From contig NZ_CP091881.1 of assembly GCF_022163125.1 (NCBI RefSeq), positions 1,674,001-1,738,000 of the forward strand: a stretch of DNA of 64,000 nt. Reading direction: 5' to 3'. This document shows positions 57,010 through 64,000 of this stretch, in pieces. Origin of the DNA: Paenibacillus sp. HWE-109. Its GTDB lineage: Bacteria > Bacillota > Bacilli > Paenibacillales > NBRC-103111. Numbering within the stretch: the stretch's first letter is position 1; the number at the start of each line of letters is the position of its first letter. Position numbers and translations under genes: made by a program. The notes beneath the pieces are model-generated. The model worked only from the letters and a program-made list of their open reading frames with translations. It did not search any database and was not told the DNA's origin.

Positions 57010-57855
57010 ATGAGACAACTGGCTTTCAGCACACTGCCTTGCGAGGGGTGGTCCTTGGACAAGATGATTGCCTTAGCACAGACGTGCGGTTTTGATGGTA
57101 TGGAGTTGCGGGAAGGGCCGTATTGGGGCATATCGACAGCAATGACGTTAGAGCAGCGAGAAGAGGCCGTTCGGAAATTCGAGAAGGCGGGTATTCGCAT
57201 CACCAACATTGGCTCAAGTGTCACCTTGACAGGCCGACCTGAAGATGAAGCGCAGCTTGTTGATTTTCAAAACGTATGTTCACTAGCTAGCGATTTGCAG
57301 GCTTGTGGGATAAGGATTTTTCTAGGCTACTTCACTAGCCGTAGAGATGAGCCGGGGCCATACATCGTATACAGCGATATCGTAGCACGGATCCAGCAGG
57401 CTTGCGACTATGCAGCCTCCTGCGGTGTTCAGGTATGGATCGAAACGCATAATGAATTTGCCACTGGCCGTGTGCTGCGCAAGCTGCTGGATGACGTTAA
57501 TCGCCCGAATTGCGCTGTCATCTATGATGTCATCCATCCTTTGGAAGAGGGAGAATCCCCGGAAGAAACAATAGCGCTGCTGGGCTCGCATTGCGTGCAT
57601 GTACATATCAAAGATGGGATTCCTTATGAAGATCCGATCGAGAGCAACTGGAAATATACGAAGGTCGGGGAGGGACAAATCCCGATTCGTGAAATTATTG
57701 AGCTGCTTGAGAAGACAGGCTACAGCGGCAGCTATTCCCTCGAGTGGGAAAGCAAATGGCGCAAGGAACTGCAACTTCCCGGTATGGAGCCGGAAATCAT
57801 ATTTCCTGGCTATACCCGAATGCTAAACGATATTTTTCAATCTATAGGGGAATGA
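57010..57855 (+). CDS. Sugar phosphate isomerase/epimerase family protein (xylose isomerase-like TIM barrel)
   Basis: 281 residues. Landmarks of the AP endonuclease-2/TIM-barrel isomerase family: FSTLPCEGWSLDKMIALAQT, FDGMELREG, VQVWIETHNEFA (metal-binding E), CAVIYDVIHPLE, HVHIKDG and the last Glu in YSLEWESKW. These proteins isomerise or epimerise sugars, inositols or hydroxypyruvate-type substrates. RBS GCGGAGGG. It overlaps no gene but is 10 bp from the dehydrogenase that follows, making a two-gene operon. Confidence 0.9.
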   Translation: MRQLAFSTLPCEGWSLDKMIALAQTCGFDGMELREGPYWGISTAMTLEQREEAVRKFEKAGIRITNIGSSVTLTGRPEDEAQLVDFQNVCSLASDLQACGIRIFLGYFTSRRDEPGPYIVYSDIVARIQQACDYAASCGVQVWIETHNEFATGRVLRKLLDDVNRPNCAVIYDVIHPLEEGESPEETIALLGSHCVHVHIKDGIPYEDPIESNWKYTKVGEGQIPIREIIELLEKTGYSGSYSLEWESKWRKELQLPGMEPEIIFPGYTRMLNDIFQSIGE

Positions 57856-57865
57856 GGACCACGAC

Positions 57866-58867
57866 ATGAAAACTTTAGTTGCCATATCTGACGCTGGATT
57901 ACGGGAGTTGTTCTGGCCGGAGCACACATTGAATAAATTGTTGCGTTGTTCAGAGGTTGATTTTGTCCCCATCAATGAAAGATTTACGATAGATCAGTTG
58001 GCTGAGCGAATCGGTGAATATGATGCGTGCATCACCTCATGGGGATCTCCTTATTTTACGCCGGAGGTGCTTGCACGGGCGGATAGATTGAAGTTTATCG
58101 GCCATGGAGCCGGCAGTGTAGCGGCTATTGTCAATGAGGACGTGTTCGCCACTTCCATTGCTGTGACATCGGCCAATAAAGTGCTCGCCCTCTCGACAGC
58201 AGAATGTGCAGTATCGCTTATTATGGCAGGAGCCTGGGACATAGCTGGTTACAGCCATCGCTTGAAACAGGGGCAGTGGAGCCAGAACAATCGGGAAACG
58301 ATTCTTGGTGTAACACGAAGAGTTGTCGGACTTGTTGGTTACGGTGAAATCTCCAAGCAGGTCATTCGGATGCTGCAGCCTTTCCAAGTGCAGATATTGC
58401 TGACCTCTGGCTATTGTACTCAGGAGGAAGCGGCTGCGCTAGGTGTAGAACTTTGCGGTTTAGATGAGCTGTTTGAGCGCAGTGATATTGTTTCCTTGCA
58501 CACGACATTGACGCCACGCACGCAAGGAATGGTCGGTGCTGAGCAGCTCAAGCGGCTCCGCGATGGAGCGCTCTTGGTGAATACAGCGCGAGGACCTATT
58601 GTAGAGGAGAAGGCTCTCGTGGAGGAGCTGCGCACAGGTCGTATTTTCGCAGCGCTAGACGTTTATGACGAGGAGCCGCTGCCTGCCGATCATGCTTTGC
58701 TGACGTTGCAGAACGTGCTATGCCTGCCGCATATCGGTGGATATCATGGCCTGCTGAAACGTGAACTCTGCGATTTCATCGTGGATGAGCTGCAGCGTTT
58801 TGTAAGTGGCGAAGAACTGCTTGGTCAAGTCACCTTGTCTCACTACCGCAGACTAACGCCCAAATAA
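57866..58867 (+). CDS. D-isomer-specific 2-hydroxyacid dehydrogenase family protein
   Basis: 333 residues. The NAD motif is VVGLVGYGEISKQVIRML, a GxGxxx variant with E where the third Gly usually stands. Catalytic R in NTARGPIVEEKAL, E in DVYDEEPLPADHAL and H in LPHIGGYHGLL are all present. It would oxidise a sugar-acid-type hydroxy acid or reduce a keto acid. Cotranscribed with the isomerase and terminated by a strong hairpin. Confidence 0.9.
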   Translation: MKTLVAISDAGLRELFWPEHTLNKLLRCSEVDFVPINERFTIDQLAERIGEYDACITSWGSPYFTPEVLARADRLKFIGHGAGSVAAIVNEDVFATSIAVTSANKVLALSTAECAVSLIMAGAWDIAGYSHRLKQGQWSQNNRETILGVTRRVVGLVGYGEISKQVIRMLQPFQVQILLTSGYCTQEEAAALGVELCGLDELFERSDIVSLHTTLTPRTQGMVGAEQLKRLRDGALLVNTARGPIVEEKALVEELRTGRIFAALDVYDEEPLPADHALLTLQNVLCLPHIGGYHGLLKRELCDFIVDELQRFVSGEELLGQVTLSHYRRLTPK

Positions 58868-58871
58868 ATAA

Positions 58872-58922
58872 AAAGATCACAATGTCACCTTGCCCTTGGG
58901 CTTAGTGACTTGTGATCTTTTT
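58872..58922 (+). terminator. Rho-independent terminator
   Basis: AAAGATCACAA.GTCA...TGAC.TTGTGATCTTT, with a loop of about 18 bases, followed by TTTT. Confidence 0.88.
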
Positions 58923-59053
58923 CATGTTCCGCAACCAATGCACTCGGCTCATAGCGTTAAAATCTAACAAAATGATAATAATAGACAACTTGAAGCCATT
59001 GTCAATGAAACATATTCATAGCTATGATATTCCCAATAGGAGGCGAGTCTACG

Positions 59054-60592
59054 ATGAAGAAACCTAATATATTGCTAATTACAACCGATCAGCAGCACTG
59101 GAATACGCTCGGAGCTTATAATCATGAAATTTCGACACCGAACTTGGATCGTTTAGTTCGAGAAGGTACGATGTTTAATCGGGCCTATTGTCCGAATCCG
59201 ACCTGCACGCCAACGCGGGCGTCTATTATTACTGGGATGTATCCAAGTCAGCACGGTGCCTGGACGCTTGGGACCAAGCTGTTGGAGGATCGACATGTGA
59301 TGACCGAAGATTTCCGTGCGGGTGGCTATCAGTCCGCCTTAATCGGCAAAGCCCATTTTCAGCCGCTGCGTTCTACAGAGGAATATCCTTCCGTTGAGTC
59401 ATATCCGATCATGCAGGATTTGGAATATTGGCGAAATTATAAAGAGAAATTTTATGGATTCGACCATGTGGAGCTCGCCAGAAATCATACGAACGAAGCC
59501 CATGTCGGCCAACATTATGCACTGTGGCTAGAGGAGAAGGGATGTCTGAACTGGCGGGACTATTTCTTGCCTCCAACGGGTACGATGGACCCTTCAACGA
59601 CGTATAAATGGCCTATTCCGGAAGAGTTTCACTATAATACGTGGATTGCGGAACGTTCAAATGCGATGTTGGAAACGTACAAAGACAAGGAGGAGAGCTT
59701 TTTCCTCTGGAGCAGCTTCTTTGATCCTCATCCGGAATATTTGGTGCCAGAGCCGTGGGATACGATGTATGATCCATCCCAATTGACGATTCCTGTGGTG
59801 ACACCAGGGGAACATGATAAAAATCCACCGCATTTTGGATTAACCCAGGAGGATAATCCTGATTTCTCTTATCTGAAAGAGCCTGGGGGTCATGAGGCTC
59901 ACGGATATCACTCCCATCTGTACTATGGCTATGGGGACAAGTTTCGCTTAACCGATGAGCATAAGGCGAAGATGGTAGCTGTGTATTACGGCATGATCAG
60001 CATGATGGATGCCTATATCGGCAAGATTTTGGATAAACTCGATGAGCTTGGTTTGACTGAAAATACGATCGTGATTTTTACGACGGACCACGGTCATTTC
60101 TTTGGGCAGCACGGTTTGCAGGCCAAGGGCGGTTTTCATTATGAGGATCTCATCAAAATCCCTTTTATAGCACGTTACCCAGGTCATATACCGCAAGGAA
60201 AAGAAAGTTCCGCTCTGCAATCGTTAGTTGATTTGGCGCCAACGTTCCTCTCCTTCTGCGACATTCCGATTCCACGGACCATGACAGGCGTAGATCAGCG
60301 TGAAGTCTGGCTTGGTCAGAAGGAACAGGCAAGAGACCATGTATTGTGCGAATTCCATCATCAACCAACGACGATTCATCAGAAAACCTATGTCAATGAT
60401 AGATTTAAGATCACGATATACTATAATGAAACGTACGGGGAACTTTTTGATTTGGAAAATGATCCTGGAGAAATTAATAATCTTTGGGCGGATCAGGCAT
60501 TTGCCGATTTGAAATCCGAATTGCTGCTCAAGTATGCATGGGCAGAACTTGGCAAAGAACCAATGCCGATGCCGAGGATATGGGGAGCTTAA
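59054..60592 (+). CDS. Type I sulfatase
   Basis: 512 residues from ATG 59054 with AGGAGG upstream. N-terminal metal site: NILLITTDQQHWNTLGAY. The C-x-P-x-R motif CTPTRASIITGMYPSQHG carries the Cys that must be oxidised to formylglycine; it is Cys-type, so either FGE or an anaerobic maturase could act. Second metal site: VIFTTDHGHFFGQHGLQAKG (TDHG). No signal peptide, so it is cytoplasmic and must act on imported sulfate esters. No maturation enzyme is in the window. The AraC-type gene 6 bp downstream is cotranscribed. Confidence 0.93.
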   Translation: MKKPNILLITTDQQHWNTLGAYNHEISTPNLDRLVREGTMFNRAYCPNPTCTPTRASIITGMYPSQHGAWTLGTKLLEDRHVMTEDFRAGGYQSALIGKAHFQPLRSTEEYPSVESYPIMQDLEYWRNYKEKFYGFDHVELARNHTNEAHVGQHYALWLEEKGCLNWRDYFLPPTGTMDPSTTYKWPIPEEFHYNTWIAERSNAMLETYKDKEESFFLWSSFFDPHPEYLVPEPWDTMYDPSQLTIPVVTPGEHDKNPPHFGLTQEDNPDFSYLKEPGGHEAHGYHSHLYYGYGDKFRLTDEHKAKMVAVYYGMISMMDAYIGKILDKLDELGLTENTIVIFTTDHGHFFGQHGLQAKGGFHYEDLIKIPFIARYPGHIPQGKESSALQSLVDLAPTFLSFCDIPIPRTMTGVDQREVWLGQKEQARDHVLCEFHHQPTTIHQKTYVNDRFKITIYYNETYGELFDLENDPGEINNLWADQAFADLKSELLLKYAWAELGKEPMPMPRIWGA

Positions 60593-60598
60593 TGTGAC

Positions 60599-61447
60599 AT
60601 GCAGGAATTTGGAAATGAGTTTGCCGACTTTTGGTATTCAATTCCCCAAGACATACAAACTGCCGGAGGATGCTGGGTTGTAAGGGCTGGACAGAATATA
60701 GCCAAACCCAGCTATCATGTTGGACCTAAAGTTATCGAACAGATCAGCATCCATTGGATTCTTCAAGGAACCGTGAGGGTTACGAACGGCCATCAAATCG
60801 TTATCCTCAGCAGGGGAGATTTGTTTTGTCTGTTTCCAGGTATTTCTTATGTGTATGAAACCATGGAGGCGCCGAACACGCTGCCCCTGCGGATGGCCTG
60901 GCTAGCCATGGAAGGGCACCAACTGCCCCATATGCTTGCCGATTTAGGGCTTTCAACTGCGCTGTTCTGGACCAAAGGGATCGTGAATCCGAATGTCATT
61001 GGGGCTATTCACAGCGTGCTTGAATTATTTGAAAAGCAGGAACATGATCCTTTGAGGGAACAAAGTTTGTTGTTTGATTTATTTTGGAAAATGAAAATAA
61101 GCGCGAAGGGTTCGACTAGCTTGGCGGGGACCCATTGGCTCGATCAAGTGAAGGCGTATCTGGATCTGCATTTTACCGAAAATATTCGGATTGAAGATGC
61201 AGCCCGCCAGGTGGGGATTCACCGCTCCCATCTTTCCGTCGCTTTTGTTAAGAAGTTCGGTTGTTCACCGCAGCACTATTTGCAAAAGTTAAGAATGGAG
61301 AAGGGCGCTCGCCTATTGCGGGAATGTGACTGGTCCGTGACGGAGGTTGCCCTGTCCTTGGGCTATCCAGAGCTATATGCGTTCACAAGGACATTTACGA
61401 AGTATTATGGGGTTTCGCCCAGAGCGTACAAAGGCCAATTGGGATGA
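60599..61447 (+). CDS. AraC family transcriptional regulator
   Basis: 282 residues. N-terminal cupin (SIHWILQGTVRVTNGHQIVI, SRGDLFCLFPGISYVYE). Double HTH: AARQVGIHRSHLSVAFVKKFG and VTEVALSLGYPELYAFTRTFTKYYGVSP, landmarks GIHRSHLSVAF and GYPELYAFTRTF. It starts 6 bp after the sulfatase stop, so it is probably made with the sulfatase and regulates that unit. Ribosome site is weak, consistent with translational coupling. Confidence 0.88.
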   Translation: MQEFGNEFADFWYSIPQDIQTAGGCWVVRAGQNIAKPSYHVGPKVIEQISIHWILQGTVRVTNGHQIVILSRGDLFCLFPGISYVYETMEAPNTLPLRMAWLAMEGHQLPHMLADLGLSTALFWTKGIVNPNVIGAIHSVLELFEKQEHDPLREQSLLFDLFWKMKISAKGSTSLAGTHWLDQVKAYLDLHFTENIRIEDAARQVGIHRSHLSVAFVKKFGCSPQHYLQKLRMEKGARLLRECDWSVTEVALSLGYPELYAFTRTFTKYYGVSPRAYKGQLG

Positions 61448-61449
61448 AA

Positions 61450-61488
61450 AAGAATTTGTCTGGGGGATCCCTGGATAAGCTCTTTTTT
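61450..61488 (+). terminator. Rho-independent terminator of the sulfatase-AraC unit
   Basis: GAATTTGTC.GGG-GGAT-CCC.GGATAAGCTC forms an imperfect stem, followed by TTTTTT. Confidence 0.65.
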
Positions 61489-61508
61489 GTAAAGAGTTCG
61501 TATCAAGC

Positions 61509-61888
61509 CGCGATACTAGCAAAAAGTGTCAGGATAGCGAGTTTGAGGGAACTACAGTACGCTATAGTGCTGAAAAGCGCTATATTTCGCGTCAAAGGGA
61601 ACTACGATCCGCTATAGTGCCGAAAACCGCTATATTTCGCTTCAAAGGGAACTACGATCCGCTATGTCACCATTTCCCCGCTGGAATCGCCAGGTTCCGC
61701 TTAAATAGCGGATCTCAGTTCCCTTTCATGCTAGGTTTACCCCAGTTTTCGCCATATAGAGGAACATAGTTCCTTTTCACACGACGCTCTCTGTCACGGC
61801 AAAGCCCAAAGGGAACTAGGGTCCGCTAGATTGTTGAAAACCGATATGAAGTCGCTCATCTCTTAGGGCGGCACAGCCGCTCTTCTTA
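61509..61888. repeat. Family A element, copy A7 (50-bp-phased subtype)
   Basis: GGGAACTAC units start at 61547, 61597 and 61647, exactly 50 bp apart, with the text GATCCGCTATAGTGC-CGAAAACCGCTATATTTCGC between. Inverted forms (AATAGCGGATCTCAGTTCCC near 61705; GAACATAGTTCC) and the 3' module CGCTCATCTCTTAGGGCGGC follow. It is collinear with A1. Confidence 0.88.
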
Positions 61889-61941
61889 ATTGGCGTCCCG
61901 CAGCTTTCTTTAATTTGGAAGTTTTCGGTCTCCAAAGGCAA

Positions 61942-62126
61942 CTAATGAACGGTAGGATGCTTATAGACCGGAAAATGGCTACTGTAGAGATTTAATGAAC
62001 GGAGTTGGCGCTACCCGGCACTTTATTAGCGAAATGGTGATCATTTGCTTGAAGCAGCGCCTCAGGAATTCGTTAGATTTTCAGAGTGAGTGTTTTTGCT
62101 CGAATAAGGGATATTGAGTTCGTAAG
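61942..62126. repeat. Family B 185-bp element, copy B5, overlapping a gene
   Basis: It begins CTAATGAACGGTAGGATGC and ends AGTTCGTAAG; the length is 185 bp. Its last 46 bp (62081-62126) are read on the minus strand as the final 14 codons and stop of the cyclase gene. Confidence 0.85.
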
Positions 62127-64000
62127 AGTTTCCTCGAAGTTTCCTTCGCATATTTGTTTTGATACATATTCAGTGTGAGGAGCGGCCAAATATAGCGATA
62201 ACTGTGATAATCGGTGTAGAGGCAGCCCGGCAACCCTGAGCCTGTGGGATAGCGAGTCGTCCAGTCCTCCAGATGCAGTAGGCTGAGCAATCGCTCTATG
62301 CCTTTATCGATCTCGGGCGACGGTTCAGGACTTACGGCGATAAGGGCATCAAGTGCCCATGCCGTTTGGGAGGGAGTGCTGGCGCCGAGCGGCACATATC
62401 GTTTGCTGCGGTCGCTGGTGCAGGATTCCCCCCAGCCGCCATCGGCATTCTGAATGCTAAGCAGCCATTGAACGGCGTTCCTGACAGCAGGGTGATCTGC
62501 TTCAATTCCCACAGCCGCTAGACCTGTCAGGGCTGACCATGTGCCATAGATATAGCAAATCCCCCAGCGTCCGTACCATGATCCGTTCGCTTCCTGGTTG
62601 CTGAGCAACCAATCGGCACCTCTTCCTATGAAAGCATGTTTCCTATCCAAACCTGCGGTTGTCCCAAGGAATTCCAACGTTCTTCCCGTTAAATCAGCCG
62701 TAGAAGGGTCAATAGCCGCGTCAGCCGCGCCGTCGATCGGGAACAAGGTGAGCAGCTTGTTGGTGACTCCTTTCTCGAAAGCGGGCCAGCCGCCATCTTT
62801 ATTTTGCATAGACAGCACCCAGTTTAAGCCCCGGTTCCAAGCATCGCGGTATTCAGGGTCAACGAGTGATAATCCCCGTATAGCCCTCAGAGCAGCAGTA
62901 GTGTCGTCAACATCCGGGTTAATTGCATTGGACTCGGAGAAGCCCCAACCGCCGGGAAGGGGATGAGATACATGAAGGCTCCAGTCGCCTAATAGGGTTT
63001 GCTGAACACGCAACAGGTAATCCATCGATTTGCGAATGGAGGGGTGATCCGGCGATGTGCCGGCTTGCTGGAGAGCGTAAGAAAGCAAGGCTGTATCCCA
63101 AACCGTTGAAGGAGAATTTTGCAGATGAACGTGTCCGTTCAGGTTCCATAGCATCGCCGTTAGGCCGCTGAGTGCATTTGTAATAACAGGGTGCTGCTTA
63201 TCATACCCAAGGGCCAGCAAAGCCATAATCATGAGCAGCGTACAGGAGGAATAGCTGTAAAGCGTTCCATCGGCTTCTATCCGTTTGAGCATATACTGCT
63301 CCGCAGAGTGTATCCCGCGATCACGTAGGAGCCATGGCAGTCCTGACAGTTCCTTCAGGGCGGATTGAATGGTGCTGAGCAGCTCCTTGAGCGTGCGGGT
63401 GGAAGTTAAGTCTTCCCGCTCTGAGTTGTGCCTCTCAACAGACGTCCAGTCATTGCGGGTATACAAATCGGATAGATCAGGTGTAGCGGCGTTGCGCTTG
63501 CTGAAACCTAGATTCGCCATTATTAAAATTGGTGTAAAGTGAACGCGCGCATATCCGGAAAAGTCGAAAAAACTGATCGGTGAGGAAGGAGGCAGCAGCA
63601 AGAATTCCGGTGGGATTTTTAGCGAAGTTGGCCATGGGGATTGTCCGGTAGCTGCTAGAAAAGCATGGGTGAGGACCGTTTTCACTTGCTGGAGGCCACC
63701 CTTGGAGAGGATGAACTTTGCTGCTTTTAGCATCGATTCGTCCGTTTTCTGGCTATAGCCGGAATACAACAACGCGTAATAGGCATCAACTGTGGCGTCT
63801 AGGTTACCGTCTTCTTCATCCTGGTAGACCTTCCAGGCGCCATTCGTTTCCTGCTTGGAAAGGATTCGGTCATGGAGCTGCCTGATCAGCGTCTCCTGCG
63901 GTTGTTCCAACGTCTTAAGGACAATAATCAAGTAGGCATCTGTCAAAATACCATTTTCAAAGCAAAATCGCCAAGAGCCGTCTTCTTTTTGTACACGTTC
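62081..64000 (-). CDS. Squalene-hopene / sporulenol cyclase (start beyond the window)
   Basis: The frame stays open to the right edge, where it reads RVQKEDGSWRFCFENGILTD, so the start is outside. At least 639 residues. The catalytic DVDDTTAAL matches the DxDDTA protonation motif. QW repeats are seen (LSMQNKDGGWPAFEKG, LLSNQEANGSWYGRWG, LLSIQNADGGWGES). It cyclises squalene to hopene (hopanoids) or a regular polyprene to sporulenol in spore formers; the sequence seen does not separate the two. The C-terminal LRTQYPLFEQKHSL is encoded by the inserted B5 element, which also gives the stop. Confidence 0.93.
   Translation of the reverse strand, partial: ERVQKEDGSWRFCFENGILTDAYLIIVLKTLEQPQETLIRQLHDRILSKQETNGAWKVYQDEEDGNLDATVDAYYALLYSGYSQKTDESMLKAAKFILSKGGLQQVKTVLTHAFLAATGQSPWPTSLKIPPEFLLLPPSSPISFFDFSGYARVHFTPILIMANLGFSKRNAATPDLSDLYTRNDWTSVERHNSEREDLTSTRTLKELLSTIQSALKELSGLPWLLRDRGIHSAEQYMLKRIEADGTLYSYSSCTLLMIMALLALGYDKQHPVITNALSGLTAMLWNLNGHVHLQNSPSTVWDTALLSYALQQAGTSPDHPSIRKSMDYLLRVQQTLLGDWSLHVSHPLPGGWGFSESNAINPDVDDTTAALRAIRGLSLVDPEYRDAWNRGLNWVLSMQNKDGGWPAFEKGVTNKLLTLFPIDGAADAAIDPSTADLTGRTLEFLGTTAGLDRKHAFIGRGADWLLSNQEANGSWYGRWGICYIYGTWSALTGLAAVGIEADHPAVRNAVQWLLSIQNADGGWGESCTSDRSKRYVPLGASTPSQTAWALDALIAVSPEPSPEIDKGIERLLSLLHLEDWTTRYPTGSGLPGCLYTDYHSYRYIWPLLTLNMYQNKYAKETSRKLLRTQYPLFEQKHSL

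Noticed and set aside
1..64000. tRNA, rRNA, prophage or defence islands
   Set aside because: None was recognised on reading both strands; the only mobile elements are the IS3 element, transposase remnants and the repeat families.

Overview
The window is a 64 kb chromosomal stretch from a Gram-positive spore former, most likely a Paenibacillus-type member of the Paenibacillaceae. Strong purine-rich ribosome sites, many AraC-type regulators paired with sugar enzymes, lipoprotein and SLH-free secreted proteins with a copper-amine-oxidase-like stalk domain, a squalene-hopene/sporulenol cyclase and numerous U-tailed terminators all fit that group. The species assignment is inference; no rRNA or tRNA gene was seen.

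Layout. 1-1.8 kb: end of a glutamate-1-semialdehyde-aminotransferase-like gene and a fumarylacetoacetate hydrolase family gene. 1.9-3.3 kb: a dead IS91-type transposase and interspersed repeats. 3.4-15.1 kb: one long carbon-phosphorus lyase operon (PHP phosphoesterase, hexapeptide acyltransferase, phnF, G, H, I, J, K, M, L, D, C, E, E). It covers uptake of phosphonates, triphosphate-ribosylation, hydrolysis to the 5-phosphate, radical C-P cleavage and, through the PHP protein, probable opening of the cyclic phosphate. 15.1-17.3 kb: AraC regulator divergent from a GH43-like protein. 17.4-18.9 kb: an IS3-type element sitting inside a 51-bp tandem repeat array. 20-25 kb: TrmB/EamA pair, nucleotidyltransferase, 2-hydroxyacid dehydrogenase, ArsR/SRPBCC pair. 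26-33 kb: acyltransferase, a large secreted LamG-metallophosphatase, a secreted beta-propeller protein, a YbaK deacylase. 33.7-41.4 kb: diguanylate cyclase, alpha-xylosidase with its AraC regulator, DUF418/TetR pair, MFS exporter. 41.5-45.6 kb: cytochrome c lipoprotein divergent from a Tat-exported GMC dehydrogenase with its own tatC and tatA. 46-54 kb: methyltransferase, chemotaxis receptor, small secreted and hypothetical proteins, racemase, NucB-type nuclease. 54.1-61.4 kb: a PhyH oxygenase and a catabolic-looking neighbourhood with three AraC regulators, a sugar isomerase, a 2-hydroxyacid dehydrogenase and a type I sulfatase. 62-64 kb: a squalene-hopene/sporulenol cyclase running off the right edge.

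The most distinctive feature is the non-coding repeat content. Family A consists of intergenic elements built from units phased at exactly 51 bp (50 bp in two copies), each starting GGGAACTA, followed by the same motif in inverted orientation and a conserved GGCGGC-GAA-GCCG hairpin. Family B is a 185-bp element whose four complete copies have the same length and end in a 10-bp inverted repeat (CTAAYGAACT/AGTTCGTWAG). The two families lie next to each other three times. One B copy supplies the last 14 codons and stop of the cyclase gene. Regulatory sites that can be read directly include palindromes in the promoters of the ArsR, TetR and TrmB/EamA units.
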